Shown piece after piece: positions 27,391-36,401 of a DNA stretch of 54,258 nucleotides. The notes under the pieces are model-generated. The model was not told where the DNA came from, did not search any database, and worked only from the letters and a program-made list of their open reading frames with translations. Both the position numbers and the translations under genes were made by a program. This DNA is from Natrinema pallidum DSM 3751. Its GTDB lineage: Archaea; Halobacteriota; Halobacteria; Halobacteriales; Natrialbaceae. Location: assembly GCF_000337615.1 (NCBI RefSeq), contig NZ_AOII01000088.1, positions 101,371-155,628 of the forward strand, given 5' to 3'. Every line of letters begins with the position of its first letter. The stretch's first letter is position 1.

Positions 27391-28542
27391 TCAGGGAGCC
27401 TGGCCGTAGATCAGGTTGCGCTGAATCTCGTTTGCACCCTCGTAGATGACGGGGATTCGTGCGTCGCGGTAGACGCGGGCGATCCGTCGCTCGTCGAGGA
27501 CCGATCGGCCGCCGTGGAACTGCATCCCCTGCTCCGCGACGTCGACGGCCGTCTCGGTCGCCTTCGTCTTCGCCATCGCAGCCCAGTAGCCCGCGTTGTC
27601 CGCCTCGGCGACCTTCTCGCGGGCGCGCCAGACGAGGGTCCGGGCGCTCTCGAACTCGACCAACATGTCCGCGAGGCCGTGTTGGACGGACTGGAAGTCG
27701 CTGATCGTCCGGCCGAACTCCTCGCGATCGTGAGTGAACTCCCAGGCTTCTTCGATGGCGGCCGCCGCGATACCGATGCCGTGGCCGGCGACGGCGACGC
27801 GGCCGTGGTTGAAGAAGTCCGCGAGCAGCATGAAGCCGTCACCCTCCGACCCGATCAGGTTCGCCGCGGGAATCCGGCAGTCGTCGAACTCGATGTGTGC
27901 CTGTTTCGAGGCGCGCATCGCCATCTTCTCGGGGATGTGTTCGGCCTCGTAGCCGTCCGTATCCGTCGGGACGATGAACATCGAGTGGTTGCCGTAGCGG
28001 TTGTCCTCGTCGTCGCCGGTGCGCGCGTAGAGCGTTATCCAGTCCGCTTCGACGCCGTTGCCGATCCAGTATTTTTCGCCGTTGATGACGTACTCGTCGC
28101 CGTCTCTCTCGGCCGTGGTCTGCATCCCCGCGAGGTCGCTGCCCGTCTCCGGCTCCGAGACCGCCAGACCGGACCGTTGCTCACCCTCCGCAACGGGTCG
28201 AACGTATCGTTCGCACTGCTCCTCGGAGCCGTGCTCGTAGGTGATCTCACAGCCGAAACTCGCCAACTGCAGCGTCAGTGCGATCCCCGCGTCGGCCCGG
28301 TAGAACTCCTCCGTCATCGCGAGCAGTTGGGCCAGATCGAGCCCCCGACCGCCCCATTCTTCGGGGATATCCTGTGCGACGAGGTTCGCTTCGCGACCCG
28401 CCTCGAGGATCTCCTCGGGATAGTCCCCCGACTGGAAGTACTCCTGGGCGTTGGGTTTGATATGGTCCTGTGCGAACTCGCGGGCCTCTGCCTTGATGTC
28501 GCGTGCGTGTTCCGGGACGATGCTATCGTCGAGCAGTTCCAT
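27391..28542 (-). CDS. Acyl-CoA dehydrogenase (second copy)
   Basis: A 383-residue FAD enzyme, same family and length as that at 21152 but clearly diverged. Landmarks: SGLAVSEPETGSDLAG, YVINGEKYWIGNG, GMQFHGGRSVLDERRIARVYRD and the catalytic Glu in IPVIYEGANEIQ. The start at 28542 (MELLDDSIVPEHARD) is chosen. The open frame further upstream, to 29118, is an out-of-family shadow of the neighbouring membrane-protein gene. It stands alone between the kinase and a small membrane protein gene. Substrate unknown. Confidence 0.94.
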   Translation of the reverse strand: MELLDDSIVPEHARDIKAEAREFAQDHIKPNAQEYFQSGDYPEEILEAGREANLVAQDIPEEWGGRGLDLAQLLAMTEEFYRADAGIALTLQLASFGCEITYEHGSEEQCERYVRPVAEGEQRSGLAVSEPETGSDLAGMQTTAERDGDEYVINGEKYWIGNGVEADWITLYARTGDDEDNRYGNHSMFIVPTDTDGYEAEHIPEKMAMRASKQAHIEFDDCRIPAANLIGSEGDGFMLLADFFNHGRVAVAGHGIGIAAAAIEEAWEFTHDREEFGRTISDFQSVQHGLADMLVEFESARTLVWRAREKVAEADNAGYWAAMAKTKATETAVDVAEQGMQFHGGRSVLDERRIARVYRDARIPVIYEGANEIQRNLIYGQAP

Positions 28543-28622
28543 ACTCGCAAGACGGACCGGCGGTGGAAATAGTCGGGGGCGAATAGTGCAACCCGAACCC
28601 GCGCTTTCGCGGCGCGCTCCCA

Positions 28623-29048
28623 TTATCGGAGCCTGCGGACGAGGTCGTCCGTCGAAACCGCCCGATCCGCGTGCGCCTCGAGCAGGTGGATGTCCCAGAC
28701 GAGATCGGTCAGCAGGTGGGTATAGAGGACGACGCCGGTCACGATCGCGAGGGGGAGACTGACGGCGGCGGTCGCCGGAACGACGACGCCGGCGATCACC
28801 ACGTGGCTCAACAGTCGCGAGAGGACGCCCACATCGCCGGGTTCGAAAATTTCCGACTGATCGGTGACCGCTGCACGCGGGTTCGAGAGACAGAACCGTA
28901 CGGCGTCCCAGCGCCCGGTCTTGAACCGGGCGATGAGGACGTGATCGAAATCGATGCAGACGCCGACGGCGGTGCCGTAGGCGACGACCGCCGCAGACGG
29001 GATCGAGTGGCCAAGCACGGAAACCGGCGGGAGCAGGACCACCAGCAC
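28623..29048 (-). CDS. Small integral membrane protein, metal-dependent-hydrolase-like
   Basis: A 141-residue protein from the GTG at 29048, with about four hydrophobic helices. VGVCIDFDHVLIARF with Asp and His, and a later LYTHLLTDLVWDIH, are spaced like the motifs of YdjM-type membrane metal-dependent hydrolases. That match is weak. In the same frame, coding-like sequence continues 15 codons upstream (YSKHHAAISLVVAG) to an ATT at 29093, just after a stop. The true start could be that ATT, which would complete the first helix. Function unknown. Confidence 0.65.
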   Translation of the reverse strand: MLVVLLPPVSVLGHSIPSAAVVAYGTAVGVCIDFDHVLIARFKTGRWDAVRFCLSNPRAAVTDQSEIFEPGDVGVLSRLLSHVVIAGVVVPATAAVSLPLAIVTGVVLYTHLLTDLVWDIHLLEAHADRAVSTDDLVRRLR

Positions 29049-29187
29049 GCCGGCGACGACCAGCGAGATCGCTGCGTGGTGTTTCGAGTAAATCGGGAGT
29101 CACCCACACTGACGACACCGTGTGACTACTAAGTCGTCACGCAGTCGGTCGGTCCCGTGGCCCGAAATCGGCCCGTCGACGACTCGA

Positions 29188-29562
29188 CTAGCCGGCGAAG
29201 CCGGACAGCGACCACTCCTCGTCGCCGTCCTCGTCCGCGATACTCGGCGCGCTCACGAGCACGAACGCACTCTCGCGGTCGCCGTTGCGGATCTGGCGCG
29301 TCGATTCGGGCGGAATCCACAGCGCGTCGCCGGTCTCCATCGCGACCGGTTCGTCGTCAACGACGACCGTCGCCGTCCCCTCGATGAGAACGTAGACCTC
29401 CTCGTGGTCGTTGTCCGTGTGGTCGTGGGGCTTGCTGTTCCAGCCGGGATCGCAGCGGGCGACCGTTACCCCCACCTGCTCGGTCTCGAGGGGATCGCTG
29501 AGAACATGCATCGCGCTCGAGACCTGCTCGACCTCCTCGTAGTTGACCTTTCGGTATGTCAT
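29188..29562 (-). CDS. Single-domain cupin protein
   Basis: A 124-residue beta-barrel protein. The first cupin motif is KPHDHTDNDHEEVYVLIEG, with His46, His48 and Glu55 as metal ligands. The second is weaker (GDALWIPPESTRQI). The ATG at 29562 (MTYRKVNYEE) is chosen over 29610 because the upstream part is Cys-rich and off-family. Small cupins of this sort are dioxygenase-like, isomerase-like or ligand-binding. The role is open. Confidence 0.85.
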   Translation of the reverse strand: MTYRKVNYEEVEQVSSAMHVLSDPLETEQVGVTVARCDPGWNSKPHDHTDNDHEEVYVLIEGTATVVVDDEPVAMETGDALWIPPESTRQIRNGDRESAFVLVSAPSIADEDGDEEWSLSGFAG

Positions 29563-29954
29563 ATTGCCACATTCGCGAGGACAACAGTAAAACCATACTA
29601 TCGACTGCAATCAGGTAGCGGGTCGACGAGCAGGTCGACGAATCGCTCACGCGGCCGGTAGCAGACGATCGAGACGCCCTCCGCGGGACGGTAGCGTCCC
29701 GGCCTCTTCGATGGGAGTCCACGTCGCACGTGGTGGCATCCATCGCAGGTCGGCCGCGGCACGCGTGCACTCGCGTCGGGAACACGCTCCCGCTCCCGTT
29801 GGGTCGACTCGCCTCCCGTTCTCTCGAGTGCGGTAATAACTCGGCTCGCTATAGCACGACATGTTATTAACAGAGAGGCCATCCAGCGCCCAGAATTAAT
29901 AATATCCACTAACGAGATAATAACCCTTATACTCCGCTGGGACGACTCACCTGT
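29563..29954. other. Intergenic region, zinc-importer control region at its right end
   Basis: 392 bases. The left 250 bases are GC-rich with no convincing gene; they include a small dyad CCACGT-CGC-ACGTGG at 29719-29733. The right 120 bases turn AT-rich and carry repeated GTTATTA/TAATAAC sites and a TATA-like CTTATA (29926-29931) 24 bases before znuA. Confidence 0.6.
29834..29924. promoter_or_regulatory. Candidate operator sites of the zinc-importer operon
   Basis: The heptamer TAATAAC occurs at 29834-29840 and 29918-29924 and in inverted form (GTTATTA) at 29863-29869. The middle copy is part of the perfect 11-bp palindrome TGTTATTAACA (29862-29872). The last copy abuts the TATA box of znuA, a good place for a zinc-dependent repressor. 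Confidence 0.45.
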
Positions 29955-31028
29955 ATGAAGCTGACACGACGTGCGCTGGTGAAAGGGGGGACCGGCGCAG
30001 TTGCGACTGGAGCACTCGCCGGCTGCCTCGACGACGTCGGCAACGTGACTGCGGCGTTCGATAGCGGCTACGCCGCCTTCTTCACCCTGTGGGATTGGGC
30101 CGACCGAGTGAGCGGCGACGCGGTCGACTTCCGGAATCCGATCGGAACGGGCCAGGCCGGACACGGCTGGTCACCCAGCGGCGACCTCACGCGAGACATC
30201 GCGGACTCCGGTGTGTTCGTCTACTTCGATACGCCCGAGTTCTCGTGGGCGCAGGATATCGCGGCGACGCTCGAGGCCGACTACGACACGGTCACCGTGA
30301 TCGACGGGCTCGACGGGCTGGACGACCGACTCCTCGGCTGGGATCACGAGGTCGATGTCGGCGCTCATCCCGACGGCCACGGCGACCATGACGACGGACA
30401 TCACCATGAGCACGACGATCACGATGGGCATCACCACGGAGCCGATGCTCACGATGGACACGACCACGACCGGTCGTCGATCGATCCCCACGCCTGGCTC
30501 GATCCGGTCCTCGCACAGGACATCGTCACCACCATCGCCGATGGACTCGCAGAGGCGGACCCGGACGCCGCCGAGACCTACGAGACCAACGCCGACGAGT
30601 ACACGTCGGGCCTCGAGTCCCTCGACCGAACGCTTCGCGAACTGTTCGAGACGGCGGATCGACGGACCGCCGTCTTCGCCGGCCACGACTCCTTTACCTA
30701 CCTTCAGGAGCGATACGGGTTCGAGCTTCACACGCCCGTCGGGGTCTCGCCCCAGGAGAACCCGTCCGCCGAGGAAATCTCCGAGACGATCGATCTGGTC
30801 GATTCGGACGGGATCGAGACGATCCTTTACGATCCCTTCGAGGCACCCAACAGCCAGTATCCGCCGCTCGTCGATACCATCCTCGAGGGGAGCAACGCCA
30901 CCGACGCGATGCCGCTGACCCATCTCTCGGGTACCCTCGCGAAGTGGCACGAGCAGGGCTGGGGCTACCGGACCCAGATGGAAGAAATAAACCTCCCCGC
31001 GTTCAGAGAGGCACTAGGAGCACAGTGA
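29955..31028 (+). CDS. znuA: Zinc ABC transporter substrate-binding lipoprotein
   Basis: A 357-residue extracellular metal-binding protein of the cluster A-I (ZnuA/TroA) family. Tat lipoprotein leader: TRRALVKGG, then LAGC with lipidated Cys24. Residues about 136-174 are a long His/Asp-rich loop (clusters such as HHHEHDDHDGHHH) that in ZnuA collects zinc. Later DPHAWLDPV and the Glu/His sites of FAGHDSFTYL complete the binding site. The His loop favours zinc over manganese. First gene of znuACB. Its TGA overlaps the GTG of znuC. Confidence 0.93.
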   Translation: MKLTRRALVKGGTGAVATGALAGCLDDVGNVTAAFDSGYAAFFTLWDWADRVSGDAVDFRNPIGTGQAGHGWSPSGDLTRDIADSGVFVYFDTPEFSWAQDIAATLEADYDTVTVIDGLDGLDDRLLGWDHEVDVGAHPDGHGDHDDGHHHEHDDHDGHHHGADAHDGHDHDRSSIDPHAWLDPVLAQDIVTTIADGLAEADPDAAETYETNADEYTSGLESLDRTLRELFETADRRTAVFAGHDSFTYLQERYGFELHTPVGVSPQENPSAEEISETIDLVDSDGIETILYDPFEAPNSQYPPLVDTILEGSNATDAMPLTHLSGTLAKWHEQGWGYRTQMEEINLPAFREALGAQ

Positions 31029-31762
31029 CCGTCGTCAACCTCGAGAACGTGACGTTTGCCTACGCCGAGCAGCCGGCCGTCAAAGACGTCTCGCTGACGG
31101 TCGAGGAGGGTGACTTTTTGGGGCTGGTCGGACCCAACGGGTCGGGGAAGACGACCCTCCTGCATCTCATGCTCGGCCTGCACAGTCCCGACAGCGGCTC
31201 GATCGAACTCTTCGGCGAACCGGTCGCCGCGTTCGACGACGGCGAGCGGATCGGCTATGTCTCCCAACAGGCGACCAGCCGCGGCGGCTCGATGCCGGTC
31301 ACCGTCCGCGAGGCCGTCACCATGGGCCGGTTCGCGCACGCGGGCCACGGGCGACTGACCGACGCGGACCGCGCGACCGTCGACGACGCGCTCGAGACGG
31401 TCGGCATCGCCGACCTGGCCGACCGACAGGTCAACCAACTCTCCGGCGGCCAACGCCAGCGGGCCTACATCGCACGCGCGCTGGCCTCCGAAGCGGACCT
31501 GCTGGCGTTGGACGAGCCGACCGTCGGCGTCGACGCCGAATCCCGCGACGCGTTCTACCAGTTGCTCGAGTCGCTCAACGCGTCGGGGATGACGATCATT
31601 CTGATCGAACACGACATCGGCGTCGTCACGGATCGCGCAAATCGGATCGCCTGCATCAACACGGAGCTTTACCACCACGGTGACACCGAATCGTTCGTCG
31701 AAAGCGACGCCCTGACCGAGGCCTACGGTGCGACGGGCCAGGTCCTTCATCACCACCACTAA
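31025..31762 (+). CDS. znuC: Zinc ABC transporter ATP-binding protein
   Basis: A 245-residue ABC ATPase powering zinc import. Walker A GPNGSGKTT (36-44), signature LSGGQRQRAYIARAL, Walker B LLALDEPTVG, switch His in IILIEHDIG. The GTG start at 31025 overlaps the znuA stop (GTGA). An upstream ATG frame would run inside znuA. The protein ends in four consecutive His, an unusual tail that may bind zinc. Its TAA overlaps the znuB ATG (TAATG). Confidence 0.93.
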   Translation: MTVVNLENVTFAYAEQPAVKDVSLTVEEGDFLGLVGPNGSGKTTLLHLMLGLHSPDSGSIELFGEPVAAFDDGERIGYVSQQATSRGGSMPVTVREAVTMGRFAHAGHGRLTDADRATVDDALETVGIADLADRQVNQLSGGQRQRAYIARALASEADLLALDEPTVGVDAESRDAFYQLLESLNASGMTIILIEHDIGVVTDRANRIACINTELYHHGDTESFVESDALTEAYGATGQVLHHHH

Positions 31763-32781
31763 TGGGACGGACCGGACCTCTCCGCCGCCGATTCGAGCAG
31801 ATCGGGCTCGGACTGACCGCGATCCTCGCGGTCGCGATGATCGGCCTGCTGACCGTCGATGCACTGCGATCGTACCCCCTCGTTGGCGGCCTCTACGATC
31901 AGGCTCGGATCGCGGGTCGATTGCTCGACTCCCTCCTCGGGACGAACGTCTTCTCCCATCCGTTCATGTGGCGATCGATCGCGACCGGAATCCTGATCGG
32001 AGTCGTCGCGCCGCTGGTCGGCACCTATCTCGTCCACCGCGAGATGGCCCTGATCGGCGAGACGCTGGCGCATACGGCCTTCGCCGGGGTCGCCGTCGGT
32101 CTCCTCGTGAGCGCGACGACCGGCTGGGAAGGATCGCTCATGCTCGTCGCGCTCGTCGTGGGAATCCTCGGTGCCCTTGGCGTCCAGTGGCTGGCCGAGC
32201 GGACCAACACCTACGGCGACGTCCCGATCGCGATCATGCTGACCGGGAGCTTCGCCGTCGGGACGCTCATCATCAGCTACGGCCGCGGGATGAGCGGGTT
32301 CAACGTCGAGGGCTACCTCTTCGGGAACATCTCGGTCGTCACTCCATCGGGGGCACGGCTGATGGCCGTCATCAGCGTCCTCGTCGTCGGCGTCATCGTC
32401 GCGACGTACAAACAGTTGCTTTTCATCACGTTCGACGAGCAGGCCGCCCGCGTCGCGCGGCTCAACGTCACCTGGTACAACACGCTGCTGATCGTGATGA
32501 CGGCGATCGTCGTCGTCGGCGCGATGCAGATCCTCGGCGTCATCCTCGTCGCCGCGATGCTCGTCGTCCCCGTCGCCGCGGCCACGCAGGTCGCCCACAG
32601 CTTCCGAGAGACGCTCTCGCTGTCGATTCTCTTCGGGCAGGTGTCGGTTATCGGCGGCTTCGTGGTCTCGATCTCCCAGGGGCTGCCCACCGGCGGCTCG
32701 ATCGTCGTCGTCGCCATTGCCTGTTACCTGCTCGCGATCCTCGCCTCGAGTCGGTCGACGGCACCGATATCGGCGCACTGA
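31762..32781 (+). CDS. znuB: Zinc ABC transporter permease
   Basis: A 339-residue membrane component of the ABC-3 family, with eight to nine hydrophobic helices. Typical stretches are VAPLVGTYLVHREMALIGETLAHTAFAGVA (split here: LVHREMALIGETL and HTAFAGVAVG) and ILGVILVAAMLVVPVAAATQV near the end. It is longer than bacterial ZnuB by an N-terminal part of about 60 residues with one extra helix. Last gene of the operon. Confidence 0.92.
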   Translation: MGRTGPLRRRFEQIGLGLTAILAVAMIGLLTVDALRSYPLVGGLYDQARIAGRLLDSLLGTNVFSHPFMWRSIATGILIGVVAPLVGTYLVHREMALIGETLAHTAFAGVAVGLLVSATTGWEGSLMLVALVVGILGALGVQWLAERTNTYGDVPIAIMLTGSFAVGTLIISYGRGMSGFNVEGYLFGNISVVTPSGARLMAVISVLVVGVIVATYKQLLFITFDEQAARVARLNVTWYNTLLIVMTAIVVVGAMQILGVILVAAMLVVPVAAATQVAHSFRETLSLSILFGQVSVIGGFVVSISQGLPTGGSIVVVAIACYLLAILASSRSTAPISAH

Positions 32782-33018
32782 GCCCCGACACGTCCGGGTT
32801 TCGGTTCGTAACCGTCGACGCAGGCGATACATCGAACGCCACCGTCCGGTTGCCGTTCGTGCCAGTACGCGACGACAGCGACGGCTCGACCCCGAGCCAT
32901 GCTTTCCGGCACCCGATCCCGGCCGGAACCGTCGACGGTCACGTGAACCCCGATTCGGTTTCCCCGACGGCGGGAACATGGTACATCCTTAACAGCCTAC
33001 TCGATCAACTACAGCCCG

Positions 33019-35130
33019 ATGGGACGGTTATCCACACTCTTCGATCCCGAGACCGTCGCCGTGGTCGGTGCGACCGACCGCGAGGGCGCAGTCGGACGGG
33101 CGATCCTCGAAAACCTCCAGGCGGGGTTCGACGGCGAGGTCGTCCCGATCAACCCCTCGCGCGACGAGGTGCTCGGGCTCGAGTGTTACGAGGATGTGCA
33201 GCACGCGCCGCCGATCGATCTGGCGGTGGTCGTCGTACCGCCCGATATCGTACTCGACTCGATCCGCGAACTCGCCGCGGCGGGCACCGACGACATCGTC
33301 GTCATCACCGCCGGCTTTGCCGAGACGGGCGGGGACGGTGCCGAGCGCGAACGGCAACTGCGCGAGATCGCCACCGAAAACGACCTCAACGTCGTCGGCC
33401 CGAACAGCCTCGGGATCATGTCGACGCCGACGGGCATGAACGCCACGTTCGGCCCCGAGGACGCCCGTTCGGGTTCGATCTCCTTTATGAGCCAATCCGG
33501 CGCGTTCATCACCGCCGTACTGGACTGGGCCAACGAACAGGGGATCGGCTTTCAGGACGTGGTCTCGCTCGGCAACAAGACGGTCCTCGACGAGACGGAC
33601 TTCGTCCGGGAGTGGGGCGACGACCCCGAGACCGATGTCATCATCGGCTACCTCGAGGACATCGACGACGGACAGGGGTTCATCGAGGCCGCTCGCGAGG
33701 TGACGGCGGAGACGCCGATCGTCCTCGTCAAGTCCGGCCGTACGGACGCCGGTGCCCAGGCCGCGTCCTCACACACCGGCGCGATCGCCGGCAGCGAACG
33801 GGCGTACGAGGCGGGACTTGAGCAGGCCGGCGTGCTTCGCGCCCGCTCGGTGCAGGAATTGTTCGACTACGCGCGGGCGTTGGCCGGTCTGCCGGAACCC
33901 GAGTCGGACGGCGTCGCCGTCGTGACCAACGCCGGCGGTCCCGGCGTGCTCACGACCGACGCCGTCGGCGATTCGACCCTCGAGATGGCCAGTTTCGCCG
34001 ACGAGACGATCGACCGACTCGCCGCGGCGATGCCCGACGAGGCCAACGTCTACAACCCGATCGACGCGATCGGCGACGCCGACATCGAGCGCTTCGGCGA
34101 GGCCCTCGAGATCGCGCTCGAAGACCCGAACGTCGGCAGCGCGGTCGTCGTCGCCGCCCCGACCGCGGTGCTGCCCTACGACGACCTCGCCGAGACGGTG
34201 ATCGAGAACGTCGAGGCGCACGATACGCCGGTCGTCACCTGCCTGATGGGCGGGAAACGCGCTCGCGACGCGGAGACGACGCTCCGGGAGTCCGGCATTC
34301 CGAACTACTTCGATCCCTCGCGGGCCGTCTCGGGGCTCGACGCGCTCGCCCGGTACCGGGACAGCAGCGAGCGGACGGTCGCCGACCCACGGACGTTCGA
34401 TGTCGACCGCGAGCGCGCTCGCGAGGTGCTCGAGCGCGCGCGACGACGGAACGACAACCGACTCGGGGTCGAATCGATGGACCTGCTCGAGGCCTACGGC
34501 ATCCCGACCCCACAGGGGGAGATCGTCGACGATCCCGACCGCGCGCGCGAGGTCGCCGAGAGCATCGACGGCGATGTCGTCATGAAGATCGTCAGTCCCG
34601 ACATCACCCACAAGTCGGACATCGGCGGCGTCAAAGTCGGCGTGGCCGCGGCCGACGTCTACGACGCCTACGAGGATATCGTCGCTCGAGCGCGCAACTA
34701 CCAGCCCGACGCGACGATCACTGGCGTCCAGGTACAGGAACTGCTCGACCTCGAGGCGTCGACCGAGACCATCGTCGGGATGAACCGCGACCCGCAGTTC
34801 GGCCCGCTCTTGCTGTTCGGCCTCGGCGGCATCTTCGTCGAAATACTCGAGGACACCTCGGTTCGCGTGGCCCCGGTCGACGAGGGAACGGCTCGCGAGA
34901 TGGTCGACGAGATCCAGGCCGCCCCGCTGTTGCGCGGCGCTCGCGGCCGCGAACCCGCGGATGTCGACGGCGTCGTCGAAACGATCCAGCGACTCTCACA
35001 GCTGGTGACTGACTTCCCGTCGATCCTCGAACTCGATATCAACCCGCTCGTGGCGGGCCCCGATGGCGTACAGGCGATCGACTTGCGACTCACCGTCGAT
35101 CCGGACGAACTCGACACGGAGGAACCATGA
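33019..35130 (+). CDS. acdA: ADP-forming acetyl-CoA synthetase, alpha and beta parts fused
   Basis: A 703-residue enzyme converting acetyl-CoA, ADP and phosphate into acetate and ATP, the usual archaeal acetate-forming step. The alpha part (1-460) has the CoA-binding Rossmann start TVAVVGATDREGAVGRA, and His252 in SSHTGAIAGSE is the phosphorylated residue. The beta part (about 480-700) is an ATP-grasp domain (VVMKIVSPDITHKSDIGGVKVGV). Fused form is normal in haloarchaea. Its stop overlaps the next start (ATGA), so both proteins are probably made together. Confidence 0.93.
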   Translation: MGRLSTLFDPETVAVVGATDREGAVGRAILENLQAGFDGEVVPINPSRDEVLGLECYEDVQHAPPIDLAVVVVPPDIVLDSIRELAAAGTDDIVVITAGFAETGGDGAERERQLREIATENDLNVVGPNSLGIMSTPTGMNATFGPEDARSGSISFMSQSGAFITAVLDWANEQGIGFQDVVSLGNKTVLDETDFVREWGDDPETDVIIGYLEDIDDGQGFIEAAREVTAETPIVLVKSGRTDAGAQAASSHTGAIAGSERAYEAGLEQAGVLRARSVQELFDYARALAGLPEPESDGVAVVTNAGGPGVLTTDAVGDSTLEMASFADETIDRLAAAMPDEANVYNPIDAIGDADIERFGEALEIALEDPNVGSAVVVAAPTAVLPYDDLAETVIENVEAHDTPVVTCLMGGKRARDAETTLRESGIPNYFDPSRAVSGLDALARYRDSSERTVADPRTFDVDRERAREVLERARRRNDNRLGVESMDLLEAYGIPTPQGEIVDDPDRAREVAESIDGDVVMKIVSPDITHKSDIGGVKVGVAAADVYDAYEDIVARARNYQPDATITGVQVQELLDLEASTETIVGMNRDPQFGPLLLFGLGGIFVEILEDTSVRVAPVDEGTAREMVDEIQAAPLLRGARGREPADVDGVVETIQRLSQLVTDFPSILELDINPLVAGPDGVQAIDLRLTVDPDELDTEEP

Positions 35131-36272
35131 CCGACACCGACTCAGAACCCGACTCCACGGACGCCGAACCCAGTACCGACACCGCCGACAGCGATCCCGT
35201 CGCCGCCAGCGGTGACTCCGAGACGCTGCTCGTTAGCTCGCTCGAGGAGAGCACCGGCAAGACGGCCATTACGCTGGCGCTCGCCCGCCTCGCGGTCGCC
35301 GACGGCGAGCGCGTCGGCTACATGAAACCGAAAGGCACCCGACTGCAGAGCAACGTCGGGAAGACCCTGGACGAAGACCCGCTGCTCGCTCGGGAACTGC
35401 TCGACCTCGACGCCGAAATGCACGACCTCGAGCCGGTGGTCTACTCGCCGACGTTCGTCGAGCAGGCGATCCGCGGCCGCGAGGACCCGGCCGAACTCCG
35501 CGACCGGGTCCGCGAGGCGTTCGAGACGCTCGCGGCGGATCACGACCGGCTGTTCGTCGAGGGCGGCGGCCGGTACGACATTGGCGGGATCGTCGACCTC
35601 GCCGACGCCGACATCGCGAATCTGTTGGACGCGCGCGTCCTGCTGGTCGCGCCCTACGAGATGCCATCGGACATCGACGACATCGTCGCCGCCGCCGAGA
35701 CGTTCGGCGACCGCCTCGCCGGTGTCGTCTTCAACGACGTTCCCGACGCGGTCTACGACAGCCTCGAGACGGACATCGTCCCGTTCCTCGAGGGCCGGGA
35801 CATCCCGGTCTACGGCGTGCTCCCGAGCGAGCGGGAGCTGTCCGGCGTGACGGTCGCCGAACTCGCCGACGAACTCGGTGCCTCGACGCTCGTCGACGAT
35901 GGACAGGACAACTACGTCGAACGGTTTACCGTCGGCGCGATGGGGCCCGACAGCGCCCTCCGGCACTTCCGGCGGACGAAAGACGCCGCCGTCATCACCG
36001 GCGGCGACCGTGCCGAGATCCACACTGCCGCGCTCGAGGCCCCCGGCATTCGCTGTCTCATCCTCACCGGCGGCCACCGGCCGTCGGGAGCGATCCTCGG
36101 GCAAGCCAGCGAGAAAGACGTGCCGATTCTGTCGGTCCAGACGGACACGCTCACGACTGTCGAGCGCGCCGAGGATATCGTTCGCAGCGGACGCACACGG
36201 GACGCCGAGACCGTCGACCGGATGGAACGGCTGCTGTCCGATCACGCGGCCGTCGACTCGATTCTCGAGTAG
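35127..36272 (+). CDS. BioD-like P-loop plus DRTGG-domain protein (phosphotransacetylase N-terminal type)
   Basis: A 381-residue protein. Residues about 32-210 are a dethiobiotin synthetase-like P-loop domain (SSLEESTGKT, 37-46; VEGGGRYDIGG later). Residues about 225-345 are a DRTGG domain (NYVERFTVGAMGPDSALRHF, CLILTGGHRPSGAIL). This pair forms the N-terminal regulatory half of long phosphate acetyltransferases, but the catalytic PTA half is absent. Four-base overlap with acdA suggests it regulates or assists the acetyl-CoA synthetase. An acidic, Thr/Asp-rich N-terminal 28 residues are likely disordered. Confidence 0.85.
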   Translation: MTDTDSEPDSTDAEPSTDTADSDPVAASGDSETLLVSSLEESTGKTAITLALARLAVADGERVGYMKPKGTRLQSNVGKTLDEDPLLARELLDLDAEMHDLEPVVYSPTFVEQAIRGREDPAELRDRVREAFETLAADHDRLFVEGGGRYDIGGIVDLADADIANLLDARVLLVAPYEMPSDIDDIVAAAETFGDRLAGVVFNDVPDAVYDSLETDIVPFLEGRDIPVYGVLPSERELSGVTVAELADELGASTLVDDGQDNYVERFTVGAMGPDSALRHFRRTKDAAVITGGDRAEIHTAALEAPGIRCLILTGGHRPSGAILGQASEKDVPILSVQTDTLTTVERAEDIVRSGRTRDAETVDRMERLLSDHAAVDSILE

Positions 36273-36401
36273 GGCTCGCGTCCCGAGCCGGGACGCGACC
36301 CGGTCCGGGCCGCCCCTCGGGCGAGTCGGCCGCGTCGTTTTCGCGCCGCTGACTGTCGTGTCTGACCAAAAGTTAAGAGTCCGCCACGCATGAGGCCAGT
36401 T

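Noticed and set aside
27250-28572. Plus-strand frame over the second acyl-CoA dehydrogenase
   Set aside because: Shadow frame. The catalytic and FAD motifs are on the minus strand.
29719-29733. Dyad CCACGT-CGC-ACGTGG as an operator
   Set aside because: In GC-rich DNA such 6-bp dyads are expected by chance, and it is more than 200 bases from the next start.
29647-29862. Minus-strand 71-codon frame before znuA
   Set aside because: Arg/Pro-rich shadow-like composition, no motif and no promoter in that direction.
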